A DNA stretch of 64,000 bases. Origin: Deltaproteobacteria bacterium. Lineage in GTDB: Bacteria; Desulfobacterota; Desulfuromonadia; Desulfuromonadales; Geopsychrobacteraceae. Shown piece after piece: positions 39,665-48,108 of this stretch; positions within the stretch are counted from its first letter, which is position 1, and the number at the start of each line of letters is the position of its first letter. The stretch is from NCBI GenBank assembly GCA_024279255.1, contig JAJRRT010000049.1:1-64000 (forward strand). The letters are read 5' to 3'. The notes below the pieces were generated by a model, which saw nothing but the letters and a program-made list of their open reading frames with translations, was not told where the DNA came from and ran no database searches. The translations under genes and the position numbers were made by a program.

Positions 39665-42424
39665 ATGGGCACTCAAAATGTCATCAAGCTGATTTTAGCC
39701 GGTGAAAACCGACTCGGTAGCATGTTCGCTACGGCTGGCGGCCAGGTGAATCAGTTTGCCGGTCAAGTCGGTTACATGAACGACTCAGTCGCCGATGTCA
39801 CCGCGCCTCTTGCGTCGTTGGCTGGTGGCGTTCTCAAGGTTGATGCTGCCCTCGCCGCTCTGGCTGCAGGTGGTTTGGCCTATGCCTTTGCCAAATCGAA
39901 AGACTTCGAATCCGCCTCGATCGAACTGAAGAAGGTTCTTGGTGACCACCCTGCTGCGCTGGCTGAGGCTGAAACCTACGCCCGCAGTCTGTCCGGAACC
40001 TATGGCGAAGCATCAACCGAGATCCTACGCAGTACTGCCAATTTCAAGCAGGCTGGGTTCGACATTGAAGAGTCGATGCAGCTGACCAAGAACGCATTGG
40101 ATCTGGTCATCGCCGGGGATATCGAAGCCGCCCAGGCTTCTGATCTGTTGGTTGCTTCCCTGAAGGGGTTCAAGGCCCCGGCTGAGGATGCCGGCAGGCT
40201 GATCGATATTCTCAATGAGGTTTCGAACAACTACGCGACTGACGTTGAGCAGTTGGCCATCGGCATGGCCGAGATATCCCCGATCGCTTCGACCATGGGC
40301 TTTTCGATGGAAGAGACCGCCGGCGTATTAACCCCGGTGATCGAGATCTTCCGCAGTGGTGGCGAGGCGGCTGTTGCTCTGAAGACCGGCCTACTGAGAA
40401 TGGTCGACGATAATCCCACCGTGGTGAGCGCCCTTGAGTCGATCGGCGTATCTCAGACCAATGCCAACGGGGCACTTCGTAGCGGCAAGGACATTCTCGC
40501 CGACGTAGCGGGGGCCTTCACCACCTTAGGCCAGAACGAAAAGCTGTTCGTTGCTCAACAACTGGTCGGTATCCAGCAATCCGCACGCATGGTTACGGTC
40601 TTCGACAATCTTAGCAAGACCAGTGAGATTACTGCGGTGGCGATGGGTGCTGCTGGCAGTGCCGCCCTCGAAGTTGCGGCCAGGCTGGAATCGTCAGAGG
40701 TCTCGGTCAATCTCTTTATCCAGGGGATGGTCAACGCCTTTACCTCCATGGGCGATCAGTTCCGCGATTCGGCTAAAGATTCGATCGACGGCGCGACCGA
40801 AATCATCAACGCTCTTGATTCCGTTGTCAGCTCTGGTGGTCTAGATCCGCTGTTCGTTGCACTCGAGTCACAGCTATCTGCCCTAGGCAGTTTCCTCAGC
40901 CAAGTAGCCGAGAATATCCCCGCAGCCTTTGATGATCTGGACTTTTCCAAACTGCTCACATCACTGAAAGATCTTGGCATTGAGGTCGAAGGCCTGTTCG
41001 ATGGGCTCGATCTGAGTACTCCGGAAGGCCTGTCCGCTGCGCTGCAGAAGGTGGTCGATGGGGTCACTGGCCTCACCAATGTGACCAGCGGCATGGTCAG
41101 CGGTGCAGGTCCGTTTATCCAGATGCTGGTGGAGATGGTGGATGCCTTCATCGAGATGGATTCAGAAGGGCAAAGGACCATCGGCACCGTCACCGGTTTT
41201 GGTGGTGTGCTGAACAAGCTGACCGGTCCGGTAGACGCCGTGCTCAAAGGGATTGGCGGAATCGGTACCGGCATGCAGGTCTTGGCCGGTGTGCAGGTGG
41301 TCAATCTGATTTCCAAGTTGGCGGGTGCTGGGGGCTTGACTGGTGCCCTTGGGTCTGTGGTCGGCAAGCTTGCCCCCATACTGTCAATGCTGGCCGGACC
41401 GGCTGGGGTTGTTGCGGTGCTCGGCCTGTCGGCGACTGCGGTTGCTGGTGCAGTTAAGGGTTACGTTGAGTGGCAAGACGCTGAGGACGAACTTGAAAAA
41501 TCTCTTCAGCGCGGAGCAGATGCCAGCGCAAACCTGGCCGAAAAATACCGCAACATTTCTGAAGTCACCGGCATAACAATCACCAGTACGCAGGATCTGC
41601 GTGATTCTGTTGCTGAAGGGACGATTCATTTCGACGAAGCAACGCAAAGTTGGAAGTCTGGCGCGGGTCCTCTGCGTGACTATGCTGCCGAGGTGAAGGC
41701 GGCTTCTGAAGCTTCCTACGATTGGGGCGAGCAGATAAAAAGAATTACAGACGATAACGGTAATTTGATCGGGGTCGTCAATGCCACTACAACGGCGGTG
41801 GATGAACAGAAACAAGGCGTCATTGAGGCGCGAGCAGCTTGGTTTGAACTGCAAGGGATGTCATCAGAACTGGCGCTGAGTGCAGCCAAGATGGAAGGGA
41901 TGGATGCTCCGATCAAGAAGGTCGCAAAGGAAGCTGAAACCGCCACCGAAAAAACCAAAGACTTTATGCTGGGGATGGAAAAGCTCGCTGCTGATGAACG
42001 TATTAAGGGGATGGATATTGCGTTCAATCTCAACACTGCCGCCCTTGAGGCTGACACTGATAAAGCGATAGCCAACATTGAAAACATTGGTGTCAGCGTC
42101 ACCAGCACCGGCGACCTCATCAATAACATGTTTGGCCAACTTAGCAGCCACGCAGGGTCAAGCAGGAGGTTGATTGAGGAGCAAATCGAAGACGAGAACG
42201 ACCGACGCAGGGTGGCGTTTGAGGATACACACCAGGCAGCTGATGATCTCCACGAATTAAACAAACTGAGGATGGATCGTATGAGATCCGGCGAGCCTAT
42301 GATCAGCGTCACTATGGACTCAAGTTTTGAACCAGAACTGCGCTCGATCTGGCAGAAGATTCTGGAAAACGCCCAAGTCGAAATGTCTGCCGAGCAAGCC
42401 CAATTCTTAGTGGGGAGTGGCTGA
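39665..42424 (+). CDS. Tape measure protein
   Basis: This 919-residue protein, the longest of the tail genes, has Ala/Gly-rich helical repeats, a central hydrophobic region (about 540-605, including SMLAGPAGVVAVLGLSATAV), and a phage-tail-tape-measure core in the first 350 residues (LAGGVLKVDAALAALAAGG, KSKDFESASIELKKVLGDH). By the usual rule of about 1.5 angstrom per residue, the tail would be roughly 140 nm long. Confidence 0.92.
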   Translation: MGTQNVIKLILAGENRLGSMFATAGGQVNQFAGQVGYMNDSVADVTAPLASLAGGVLKVDAALAALAAGGLAYAFAKSKDFESASIELKKVLGDHPAALAEAETYARSLSGTYGEASTEILRSTANFKQAGFDIEESMQLTKNALDLVIAGDIEAAQASDLLVASLKGFKAPAEDAGRLIDILNEVSNNYATDVEQLAIGMAEISPIASTMGFSMEETAGVLTPVIEIFRSGGEAAVALKTGLLRMVDDNPTVVSALESIGVSQTNANGALRSGKDILADVAGAFTTLGQNEKLFVAQQLVGIQQSARMVTVFDNLSKTSEITAVAMGAAGSAALEVAARLESSEVSVNLFIQGMVNAFTSMGDQFRDSAKDSIDGATEIINALDSVVSSGGLDPLFVALESQLSALGSFLSQVAENIPAAFDDLDFSKLLTSLKDLGIEVEGLFDGLDLSTPEGLSAALQKVVDGVTGLTNVTSGMVSGAGPFIQMLVEMVDAFIEMDSEGQRTIGTVTGFGGVLNKLTGPVDAVLKGIGGIGTGMQVLAGVQVVNLISKLAGAGGLTGALGSVVGKLAPILSMLAGPAGVVAVLGLSATAVAGAVKGYVEWQDAEDELEKSLQRGADASANLAEKYRNISEVTGITITSTQDLRDSVAEGTIHFDEATQSWKSGAGPLRDYAAEVKAASEASYDWGEQIKRITDDNGNLIGVVNATTTAVDEQKQGVIEARAAWFELQGMSSELALSAAKMEGMDAPIKKVAKEAETATEKTKDFMLGMEKLAADERIKGMDIAFNLNTAALEADTDKAIANIENIGVSVTSTGDLINNMFGQLSSHAGSSRRLIEEQIEDENDRRRVAFEDTHQAADDLHELNKLRMDRMRSGEPMISVTMDSSFEPELRSIWQKILENAQVEMSAEQAQFLVGSG

Positions 42425-42768
42425 TGATTTCACTTACCCCGCCCACAGTTGATCTCAACGGTTGCATCATCAGCAATAACGGCACCGCCAGCAGCAACAT
42501 CAATCGTCGCTCAAAGCGCGTGCCGACTATAGACGGTGGTGCGGTGCTGGTTGATATGGGTTGGTGCGAGCCGGATCGCTCTATCAGTTTGACCTTGCCA
42601 GCGACCACCGCCGCGCAAAAAGCAGAACTCGATTACCTGCGCCAGAACTACAGCACCGCTGTTTTGTGCTGCGCTGATGGCTGTTTTGAGGTGGTTTTGT
42701 CTGGGCTGTCGCTCGATGGCTTGATGGTCGGATTGATCGCTAACGTTTACCGGAGGCTCGACGTTTAA
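42424..42768 (+). CDS. Distal tail or tip protein
   Basis: The 114-residue beta-rich protein starts in a TGATG overlap with the tape measure. DGGAVLVDMGWCEPDRS and LSGLSLDGLMVG suggest a small tip domain. Identity assigned by order only. Confidence 0.55.
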   Translation: MISLTPPTVDLNGCIISNNGTASSNINRRSKRVPTIDGGAVLVDMGWCEPDRSISLTLPATTAAQKAELDYLRQNYSTAVLCCADGCFEVVLSGLSLDGLMVGLIANVYRRLDV

Positions 42769-43940
42769 TGGCAACCCTCTCTGCCATATTCACCGGCGAA
42801 ACTGTTGGTGCATCTATCCCAGATGCCAGCGGTAACGGTCACACTGCAACGAATAACGGCGTTGCTCAACTGGCCGCTGCCGGCTTTGCGGTCGACGGTG
42901 CAGCGCTGCAGTTTGATGCTGCGACCAGTAGCCACTTTGATGTGCCTGCAGCTGTTATTCCTGCTGGCGGTGATGACTTCACAATCGCCATGTTTATTCG
43001 TCATGCACCAGTACAAGATGAAGGCTATCTTTTCGGCTCCGGTGGCGTAACAAACTGGTCGTGCTATATCCGCAAGTCAACCGGTTATCTCAATATGTAT
43101 ATCGGTGGGGCCAGAATCAGAGGTTATCCGCCGACCTTTGCTAACAGTAACGATCACTTGCTGGTTATCCAGCGCACTGCTGGGTTTTTGGAGTTCTACG
43201 TCGACGATATGGTTAACCGGGTTGATCTTGGTTATGCCTGGGACGCGGTGACGCCACCGGTTGTGCCTTTGTCTATCGGTTTGCACGCCTCATACCCCAC
43301 TAAAAATTTTGATGGTGTTCTTGATGAGGTTCAGTTTTGGGCTGGAGGCATGTCATTGGCCGAGCGCCAAGCGATATCGATAACACCGTCGCCAGTTCCG
43401 GACACGACACCGGCAACCCCCGAAGCGACTCCATCGAATCCTGTAACCTACCGCTTGACCTTGACCGGAGCGGCGGATAGCACCAGCGACCTGCTATTGC
43501 CCTGCGTGAGTGTCCAGGCTCGACTGCGCAGCGGATCGCAAAGTTATCTTTCTGCGGTGATCCCTTACACTCCGGATCTGGTCGCAGAGCTAGCAAATCG
43601 ACCCAACGGTGATCTGGTATTTGAGCATGTCGCCGCGGCCGATACCATGATTGTCACCACCTCTCTCGCCAGTGTGCAACCAATCGAAGGTGTCGAGAGC
43701 TCGAGCATTAACGTCAGCGGTTGGCGACAGTCGACCAACAGCAACCCGAGCAGTCATGCCGTGCAGCCAACCGTAAAAACTAGCGGTAGCACTGGCAAGC
43801 GCAACTGGTCTGCCGAAAACTTCGACCCGGCAATCCGCCCGGGTGACACCATTAACTTTAATGCTGAGAGCGTCATTATTGACACCATCAGCCTGCAACT
43901 CAGCCGCGGCCGCGAGTCGGTGCAGTTCGGCGAGGCCTGA
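42768..43940 (+). CDS. Tail protein with N-terminal LamG/concanavalin-like domain
   Basis: The 390-residue protein begins with a carbohydrate-binding-like LamG domain (about 1-205: DASGNGHTATNNGV, LQFDAATSSHFDVP, GVLDEVQFWAGGMSLAE), then a Pro/Thr linker and a tail domain (about 225-390). The order suggests a tip or adsorption protein whose lectin-like module may bind cell-surface glycans. CGGAGG precedes the ATG. Confidence 0.75.
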   Translation: MATLSAIFTGETVGASIPDASGNGHTATNNGVAQLAAAGFAVDGAALQFDAATSSHFDVPAAVIPAGGDDFTIAMFIRHAPVQDEGYLFGSGGVTNWSCYIRKSTGYLNMYIGGARIRGYPPTFANSNDHLLVIQRTAGFLEFYVDDMVNRVDLGYAWDAVTPPVVPLSIGLHASYPTKNFDGVLDEVQFWAGGMSLAERQAISITPSPVPDTTPATPEATPSNPVTYRLTLTGAADSTSDLLLPCVSVQARLRSGSQSYLSAVIPYTPDLVAELANRPNGDLVFEHVAAADTMIVTTSLASVQPIEGVESSSINVSGWRQSTNSNPSSHAVQPTVKTSGSTGKRNWSAENFDPAIRPGDTINFNAESVIIDTISLQLSRGRESVQFGEA

Positions 43941-43941
43941 T

Positions 43942-45930
43942 ATGGGTCGGGCTACGATCATCAGCCATTTGGGTGCCGGGCAGTACCGGGTGCAGCCGGA
44001 CTTTGACACCGTACGTTTGTTGGCAATGATTACTGGCCTGAGTGATGAGTTAACACTGATCAGCAACCGCTTGAGCGATCTCACCGGCGAAATTAATAGC
44101 GCCAGACTTGCCGCCGATTATGCTCAGCAGGTACTAAACGCAGCCCTGACAAATGGCGATACCGAAGATATAAAAACTACGACCGCTGCTAACCGCACCG
44201 CCGTCATCCTGCTCGCAAGCCTGCAGCAGACACAAGTCCTGCTGCGCCTGCGCAAGCTCGCGGCCGAAAAACGTCAAGCCTGGCTCGAAAGCTATAACCA
44301 GGCACAGCTGCAAATTGATCTATGGTGCGCTGATCTGACCGACGATCTGACCGGCGAGGTCGCAACGGTCGAGGTTGGCCGTCAGTCGACCGCCCAACTG
44401 CTGCGCCCTGGACACGGTGGGTCCGCTGTTTATGACGCCGTGCGCGACGGGCAGCACCAAGCTTTGGCAGGCAGTACCCCGAATGGGGTTTTTTATAATG
44501 CCGCCATGCGCCCGGGCACCGAAAAGTGGCGCCCTTGCTACCGTACCGGCACGATCACCGCGCTCGATACCGGCGCCGACACCGCAAGCGTCACCCTTGA
44601 TGTCGCCAGCAGCGATCAGGGAATAGACATTAATCAAACCGCCACCCTGACCGACATCCCGGTGCAGTATATGACCTGCAACGCCAAGGCATTTAACACT
44701 GGCGACCACGTATTAATCGAGTTCGTAGGCAGGCTCTGGTCTGGTGCTCAGGTCGTCGGTTTCGTCGATAATCCACAGGCTTGTTTTGGCTGGGTACTCG
44801 CGGCCATTGACTATAGCAGCCACAGCTTGCCCGACAGTATGGGCCGCTATGAACTGAACAACATGATCGTTGAGATAGTTAATCGGCCAGCTGGTGCCGC
44901 CGATCCGAGTACCGACGAAGTCATTATCGGCACAGCGCCGACGGTTGAGCCGGTCGATCCAGATCCAACGGCGGTTCTGGTCAGCCGCTATCTATCGGCA
45001 ATGGGCGAAGGCTGGGACGCGATCCCCGGCACCGATTATCTCAACTACTACACCCACCCCTATAAAAACGCCACGCGCCCCGATATAACGGCGCCGGTCA
45101 ATTTGGCGGCTATCGAGCCAGACCCTGATCGCGTTATCGCTTGGCCGAATGGCAGCTATGAGCGCTGGCCGATCTATTGGGCCGGTCGCCTGCTCACCTA
45201 TAAATGGCAGAGCATCATGGCGATCAGCGCCAGCGCGCTTGGTGGCAATGGTGAAATTATCAACGGATCGGCCTTTGCTATTGCTGGCGGCGTTGCCCCC
45301 TATACCTGGTCAATTCAGATGGAATCAGCATTGCCCGCAATCAACCCGGCCTGCTTGGTGCAAGCTGCAGGCGATGCCGTCACCGCCTCAATCGTGGCAC
45401 CGACAACCTACGATCTGCCCGTCGGGCGCGGCGCGATTATCTGCACCGATGTCAACGGTTTAACTGTCGCGGTAGATGTCGAGTTCGGAACCGAGCAGAC
45501 GTACCTGGCGTTTAACAATTATGACGCGACTTTGCCGGTTTGGGATTGGCACTGGGACGGGTTAAACATCCCCGCAGGCGACACCCCGCCCTGGCAGCTC
45601 GGTGTCGTTTATCTAAAGGATAACGACAAGCTGTATGTTCTTGAGGAGGGCGGCGATCCATATTATGTCAATGGCGTTCTTATGGATGGTTTTCTCGCCA
45701 CCATTATCGCATACGCCAGCGGCGGTGAAACCGCCATTTTTTATCGGCTCGTGACCGAAGCCGCAGGCAATGTAAAGCAGCTGGTTACAGAAGGCTGGTG
45801 GGTAGACAATAGCACCGCCGAGCACGCGATCCCGGCAGGTTTTGCACAATCCCGAATATCTGGCAGCGATGTCGACGCAACTGGTTTGGTTTTGCGGTCG
45901 ACGCATGGAACAAACACTGCGGCACAATAA
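43942..45930 (+). CDS. Tail tip/fibre protein
   Basis: The 662-residue protein starts at ATG 43942, one base after the previous stop. The N-terminal 200 residues are helical, the rest beta-rich with an Ig-like segment around 490-545 (INGSAFAIAGGVAPYTWSI). It is the largest gene after the tape measure and probably forms the tail tip or receptor-binding fibre. The family was not recognised. Confidence 0.65.
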   Translation: MGRATIISHLGAGQYRVQPDFDTVRLLAMITGLSDELTLISNRLSDLTGEINSARLAADYAQQVLNAALTNGDTEDIKTTTAANRTAVILLASLQQTQVLLRLRKLAAEKRQAWLESYNQAQLQIDLWCADLTDDLTGEVATVEVGRQSTAQLLRPGHGGSAVYDAVRDGQHQALAGSTPNGVFYNAAMRPGTEKWRPCYRTGTITALDTGADTASVTLDVASSDQGIDINQTATLTDIPVQYMTCNAKAFNTGDHVLIEFVGRLWSGAQVVGFVDNPQACFGWVLAAIDYSSHSLPDSMGRYELNNMIVEIVNRPAGAADPSTDEVIIGTAPTVEPVDPDPTAVLVSRYLSAMGEGWDAIPGTDYLNYYTHPYKNATRPDITAPVNLAAIEPDPDRVIAWPNGSYERWPIYWAGRLLTYKWQSIMAISASALGGNGEIINGSAFAIAGGVAPYTWSIQMESALPAINPACLVQAAGDAVTASIVAPTTYDLPVGRGAIICTDVNGLTVAVDVEFGTEQTYLAFNNYDATLPVWDWHWDGLNIPAGDTPPWQLGVVYLKDNDKLYVLEEGGDPYYVNGVLMDGFLATIIAYASGGETAIFYRLVTEAAGNVKQLVTEGWWVDNSTAEHAIPAGFAQSRISGSDVDATGLVLRSTHGTNTAAQ

Positions 45931-45973
45931 TCGAACAGCGGTCATCGTGGCCGCGCAAACAAGAAGGCTATTT

Positions 45974-46261
45974 ATGATTCAAAAACTGTTTGATTTTTTT
46001 CTGCAGCGCAGCGCAAAGAAGCTGGATGGCTACAAAACTACTATCGGCGGTATCGGCATGATCTTGACCGGCATTATCGGCCTGGCCGGTCATTATTTCC
46101 AGGACCAAGGGCTACCGAATATGGAGATAGACACCGCACTGACAACCATCACCGGCGGCTTCGCTGTGCTCGGGATCGGTGGCAAAATTGAAAAAAGTAT
46201 GGTGGTTCAGAAAAACTTGGCAAATAAACTGGGACACCCGGTTGGCACGCTGGATCAATAA
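45974..46261 (+). CDS. Holin-like membrane protein
   Basis: The 95-residue protein has two hydrophobic segments (IGGIGMILTGIIGLAGHYF and ALTTITGGFAVLGIGG) and charged ends. It fits a two-span phage holin, although it is far from the endolysin gene. Start ATG 45974 is preceded by AAGAAGG. Confidence 0.65.
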   Translation: MIQKLFDFFLQRSAKKLDGYKTTIGGIGMILTGIIGLAGHYFQDQGLPNMEIDTALTTITGGFAVLGIGGKIEKSMVVQKNLANKLGHPVGTLDQ

Positions 46262-46282
46262 TCGTATTAACAGGAGATAGTC

Positions 46283-46600
46283 ATGAGCAATCTGGCGGAT
46301 TTTTATCAGGGCGACACGAAACGTTGGCGCGTAGTATTCCCGTACAATATATCGTCAGCAATAATCAAGTTCCGGATGATCGACAAACTGGAGACGGCGA
46401 CACCACAGGTTGTTATCACTGGTGTGTTGGACGCCCCAGACGGCAACGGCGACATTTTCGGGGTAACCATAGAGATTTCGCCAGCCCTTTCTGCGACGCT
46501 AATTCCGGGAGAATTTTTGTCAGAGCATGAAATTACCAACGGCGGCGACGTGACAACGTTCCTGGTCCAGAAAATTCGGGTCAAGGCCGGAATCGGGTAG
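46283..46600 (+). CDS. Small baseplate/fibre-type protein
   Basis: The 105-residue beta-rich protein (FYQGDTKRWRVVFPYNISS, ATLIPGEFLSEHEITNGG) resembles BppU-like baseplate proteins. AGGAGA precedes the ATG. It lies in the tail module after the tip gene. Confidence 0.6.
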   Translation: MSNLADFYQGDTKRWRVVFPYNISSAIIKFRMIDKLETATPQVVITGVLDAPDGNGDIFGVTIEISPALSATLIPGEFLSEHEITNGGDVTTFLVQKIRVKAGIG

Positions 46601-46609
46601 GGCGAATCA

Positions 46610-47152
46610 ATGGAAACGACAAATATCATCCTCAAAGATGAGTTGATCACGGTCGCAGTCCCGACCGAGGTTATTGATGTCGCAGTCCAGGATGCTGTCA
46701 TTGTCGCCAACATTACTGACGACAATCAGGTTGCAGTGCAGATCGTTGAGGAAATTTTCTCAGTCGATCCGTTTGTCACCCTGGCACCACCAGCGATGCC
46801 AGTCGTAAACAACGGCGTCATCCCATTCATTGCAGTGACGGCAGCAGCGGGGGCGACAGAGGCAATCATCGACTGTAACCAGGCGCTGGCCTGGAAAATA
46901 GATGTGTCACTTTTGAGACTATGGCCAACCCTCAAAATTAGCGTCATTAATTGGCCCGCTAATGCACTCTGCACCCTCCACCTGTTGATCGAAAATGTTG
47001 ACGTGGGAGGATGTGCCATCATCTGGCCAATCGCCGCAGGCGTTGCCGGGGTCCCTGTCGGCCCGGGTATTAGCAACCACTACGAGCTGCGGACCTGGAA
47101 CGGCGGACAGAACATTCAGGTGCAACGGACGGGATACTATCGGATTGACTAA
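46610..47152 (+). CDS. Last tail-module protein, function unknown
   Basis: The 180-residue beta-rich protein (EVIDVAVQDAVIVANITDD, later YELRTWNGGQNIQVQRTGYY) is the last prophage gene before the att site. It may be a fibre tip or an auxiliary adsorption factor. A bidirectional terminator follows. Confidence 0.5.
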   Translation: METTNIILKDELITVAVPTEVIDVAVQDAVIVANITDDNQVAVQIVEEIFSVDPFVTLAPPAMPVVNNGVIPFIAVTAAAGATEAIIDCNQALAWKIDVSLLRLWPTLKISVINWPANALCTLHLLIENVDVGGCAIIWPIAAGVAGVPVGPGISNHYELRTWNGGQNIQVQRTGYYRID

Positions 47153-47242
47153 TCTCAAACTGACAGCGGTAGCCAGCCTGGTACTGTTAATCATCTGACC
47201 TTGCCAGTATGTCTGACATTGTCTGATATTTTCAATAAAAAA

Positions 47243-47269
47243 GGCCAGCTCGGGAAGCTGGCCTTTTTT
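47243..47269. terminator. Bidirectional terminator at the prophage end
   Basis: GGCCAGCT-cggga-AGCTGGCC (47243-47263) is flanked by A and T runs. It can stop both the tail operon and the tRNA-Pro transcript. The integrated phage thus brings its own terminator for the tRNA. Confidence 0.92.
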
Positions 47270-47294
47270 ATTTAACTTATTGTTTTATCGTTAT

Positions 47295-47376
<82 letters not shown>

Positions 47377-47533
47377 ACATCATTTTTGCTGATACTGTGC
47401 CCATCTGAGCGACGAACTTGAACTATATACTCTGCGTAAATACCTTTTGTCAATCTGAGATTTGTGTCTCTTGGAGCTTGGAATTATTGAGTTATTTCGC
47501 TCTTTCATTTTTCCGCTTTTTGCATGTCGCGAC

Positions 47534-47605
47534 CTAGCCCGCCGGCACATTCACCGTCGAGATAAACAGTGTTGAAATCAGCAGTAGAAAAACCAATTTT
47601 TTTAT
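47534..47605 (-). pseudogene. Remnant of a signal-peptide gene downstream of lspA
   Basis: After the lspA stop the frame ATA-AAA-AAA-TTG continues KKLVFLLLISTLFIST and VNVPAG before a TAG. This looks like a signal peptide whose mature part is missing and whose ATG has become ATA. It may be a broken lipoprotein or exported-protein gene beside the tRNA. Confidence 0.35.
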
Positions 47606-48108
47606 GGCTTCGTCTCCATCTTGGCCGTAACTGCCTTGTTTCTCTCTTCGATCCATGAATCGATCAGCAGCAGGCCGACGCCGACGCAGATGGCGCTGTC
47701 GGCGATATTGAATGCAGGCCAGTGTAGTTGATACCAGTGGACATCTATAAAGTCGATGACCTCTCCAAAGCGAATGCGGTCAACCAGATTGCCGACTGCT
47801 CCGGAAAAGATCAGGCTGAGTCCAATTTGTAGCCGCAGGTTTCCGCCTTGTTCTTTTCTGAGGTACCAGAGAATACCGAGGGAGGCTACGACAGAGACCA
47901 GAATAAAAAATGGTATCCGCAAACTGTGGTCAGCCAGAATGCCGAAAGCGGCACCCGGGTTACGCACGTAGGTGATATGCACAAAATTTTCGAGCAACTC
48001 AATCGACTGGTGCAGTGACATGCTGGCCAGGACTAGTGCTTTGGTCAGTTGGTCAAGCAGAAGTCCAGCTATTGCAATGCCGATAAACCAGCGGTACTGA
48101 CGCATCAA
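47602..48108 (-). CDS. lspA: Lipoprotein signal peptidase
   Basis: The 168-residue membrane aspartic peptidase removes lipoprotein signal peptides. Motifs include VRNPGAAFGIL, GNLVDRIRFGEVIDFI (first catalytic Asp) and AFNIADSAICVG (second Asp). It has four hydrophobic segments. It overlaps ileS by 4 bases, the common ileS-lspA order. Confidence 0.96.
   Translation of the reverse strand: MMRQYRWFIGIAIAGLLLDQLTKALVLASMSLHQSIELLENFVHITYVRNPGAAFGILADHSLRIPFFILVSVVASLGILWYLRKEQGGNLRLQIGLSLIFSGAVGNLVDRIRFGEVIDFIDVHWYQLHWPAFNIADSAICVGVGLLLIDSWIEERNKAVTAKMETKP

Noticed and set aside
9792-47152. Transposable Mu-like phage
   Set aside because: Head genes and Mor-like gene are of Mu type, but there is no DDE transposase or Mu ends, and there are tRNA att repeats with an integrase.
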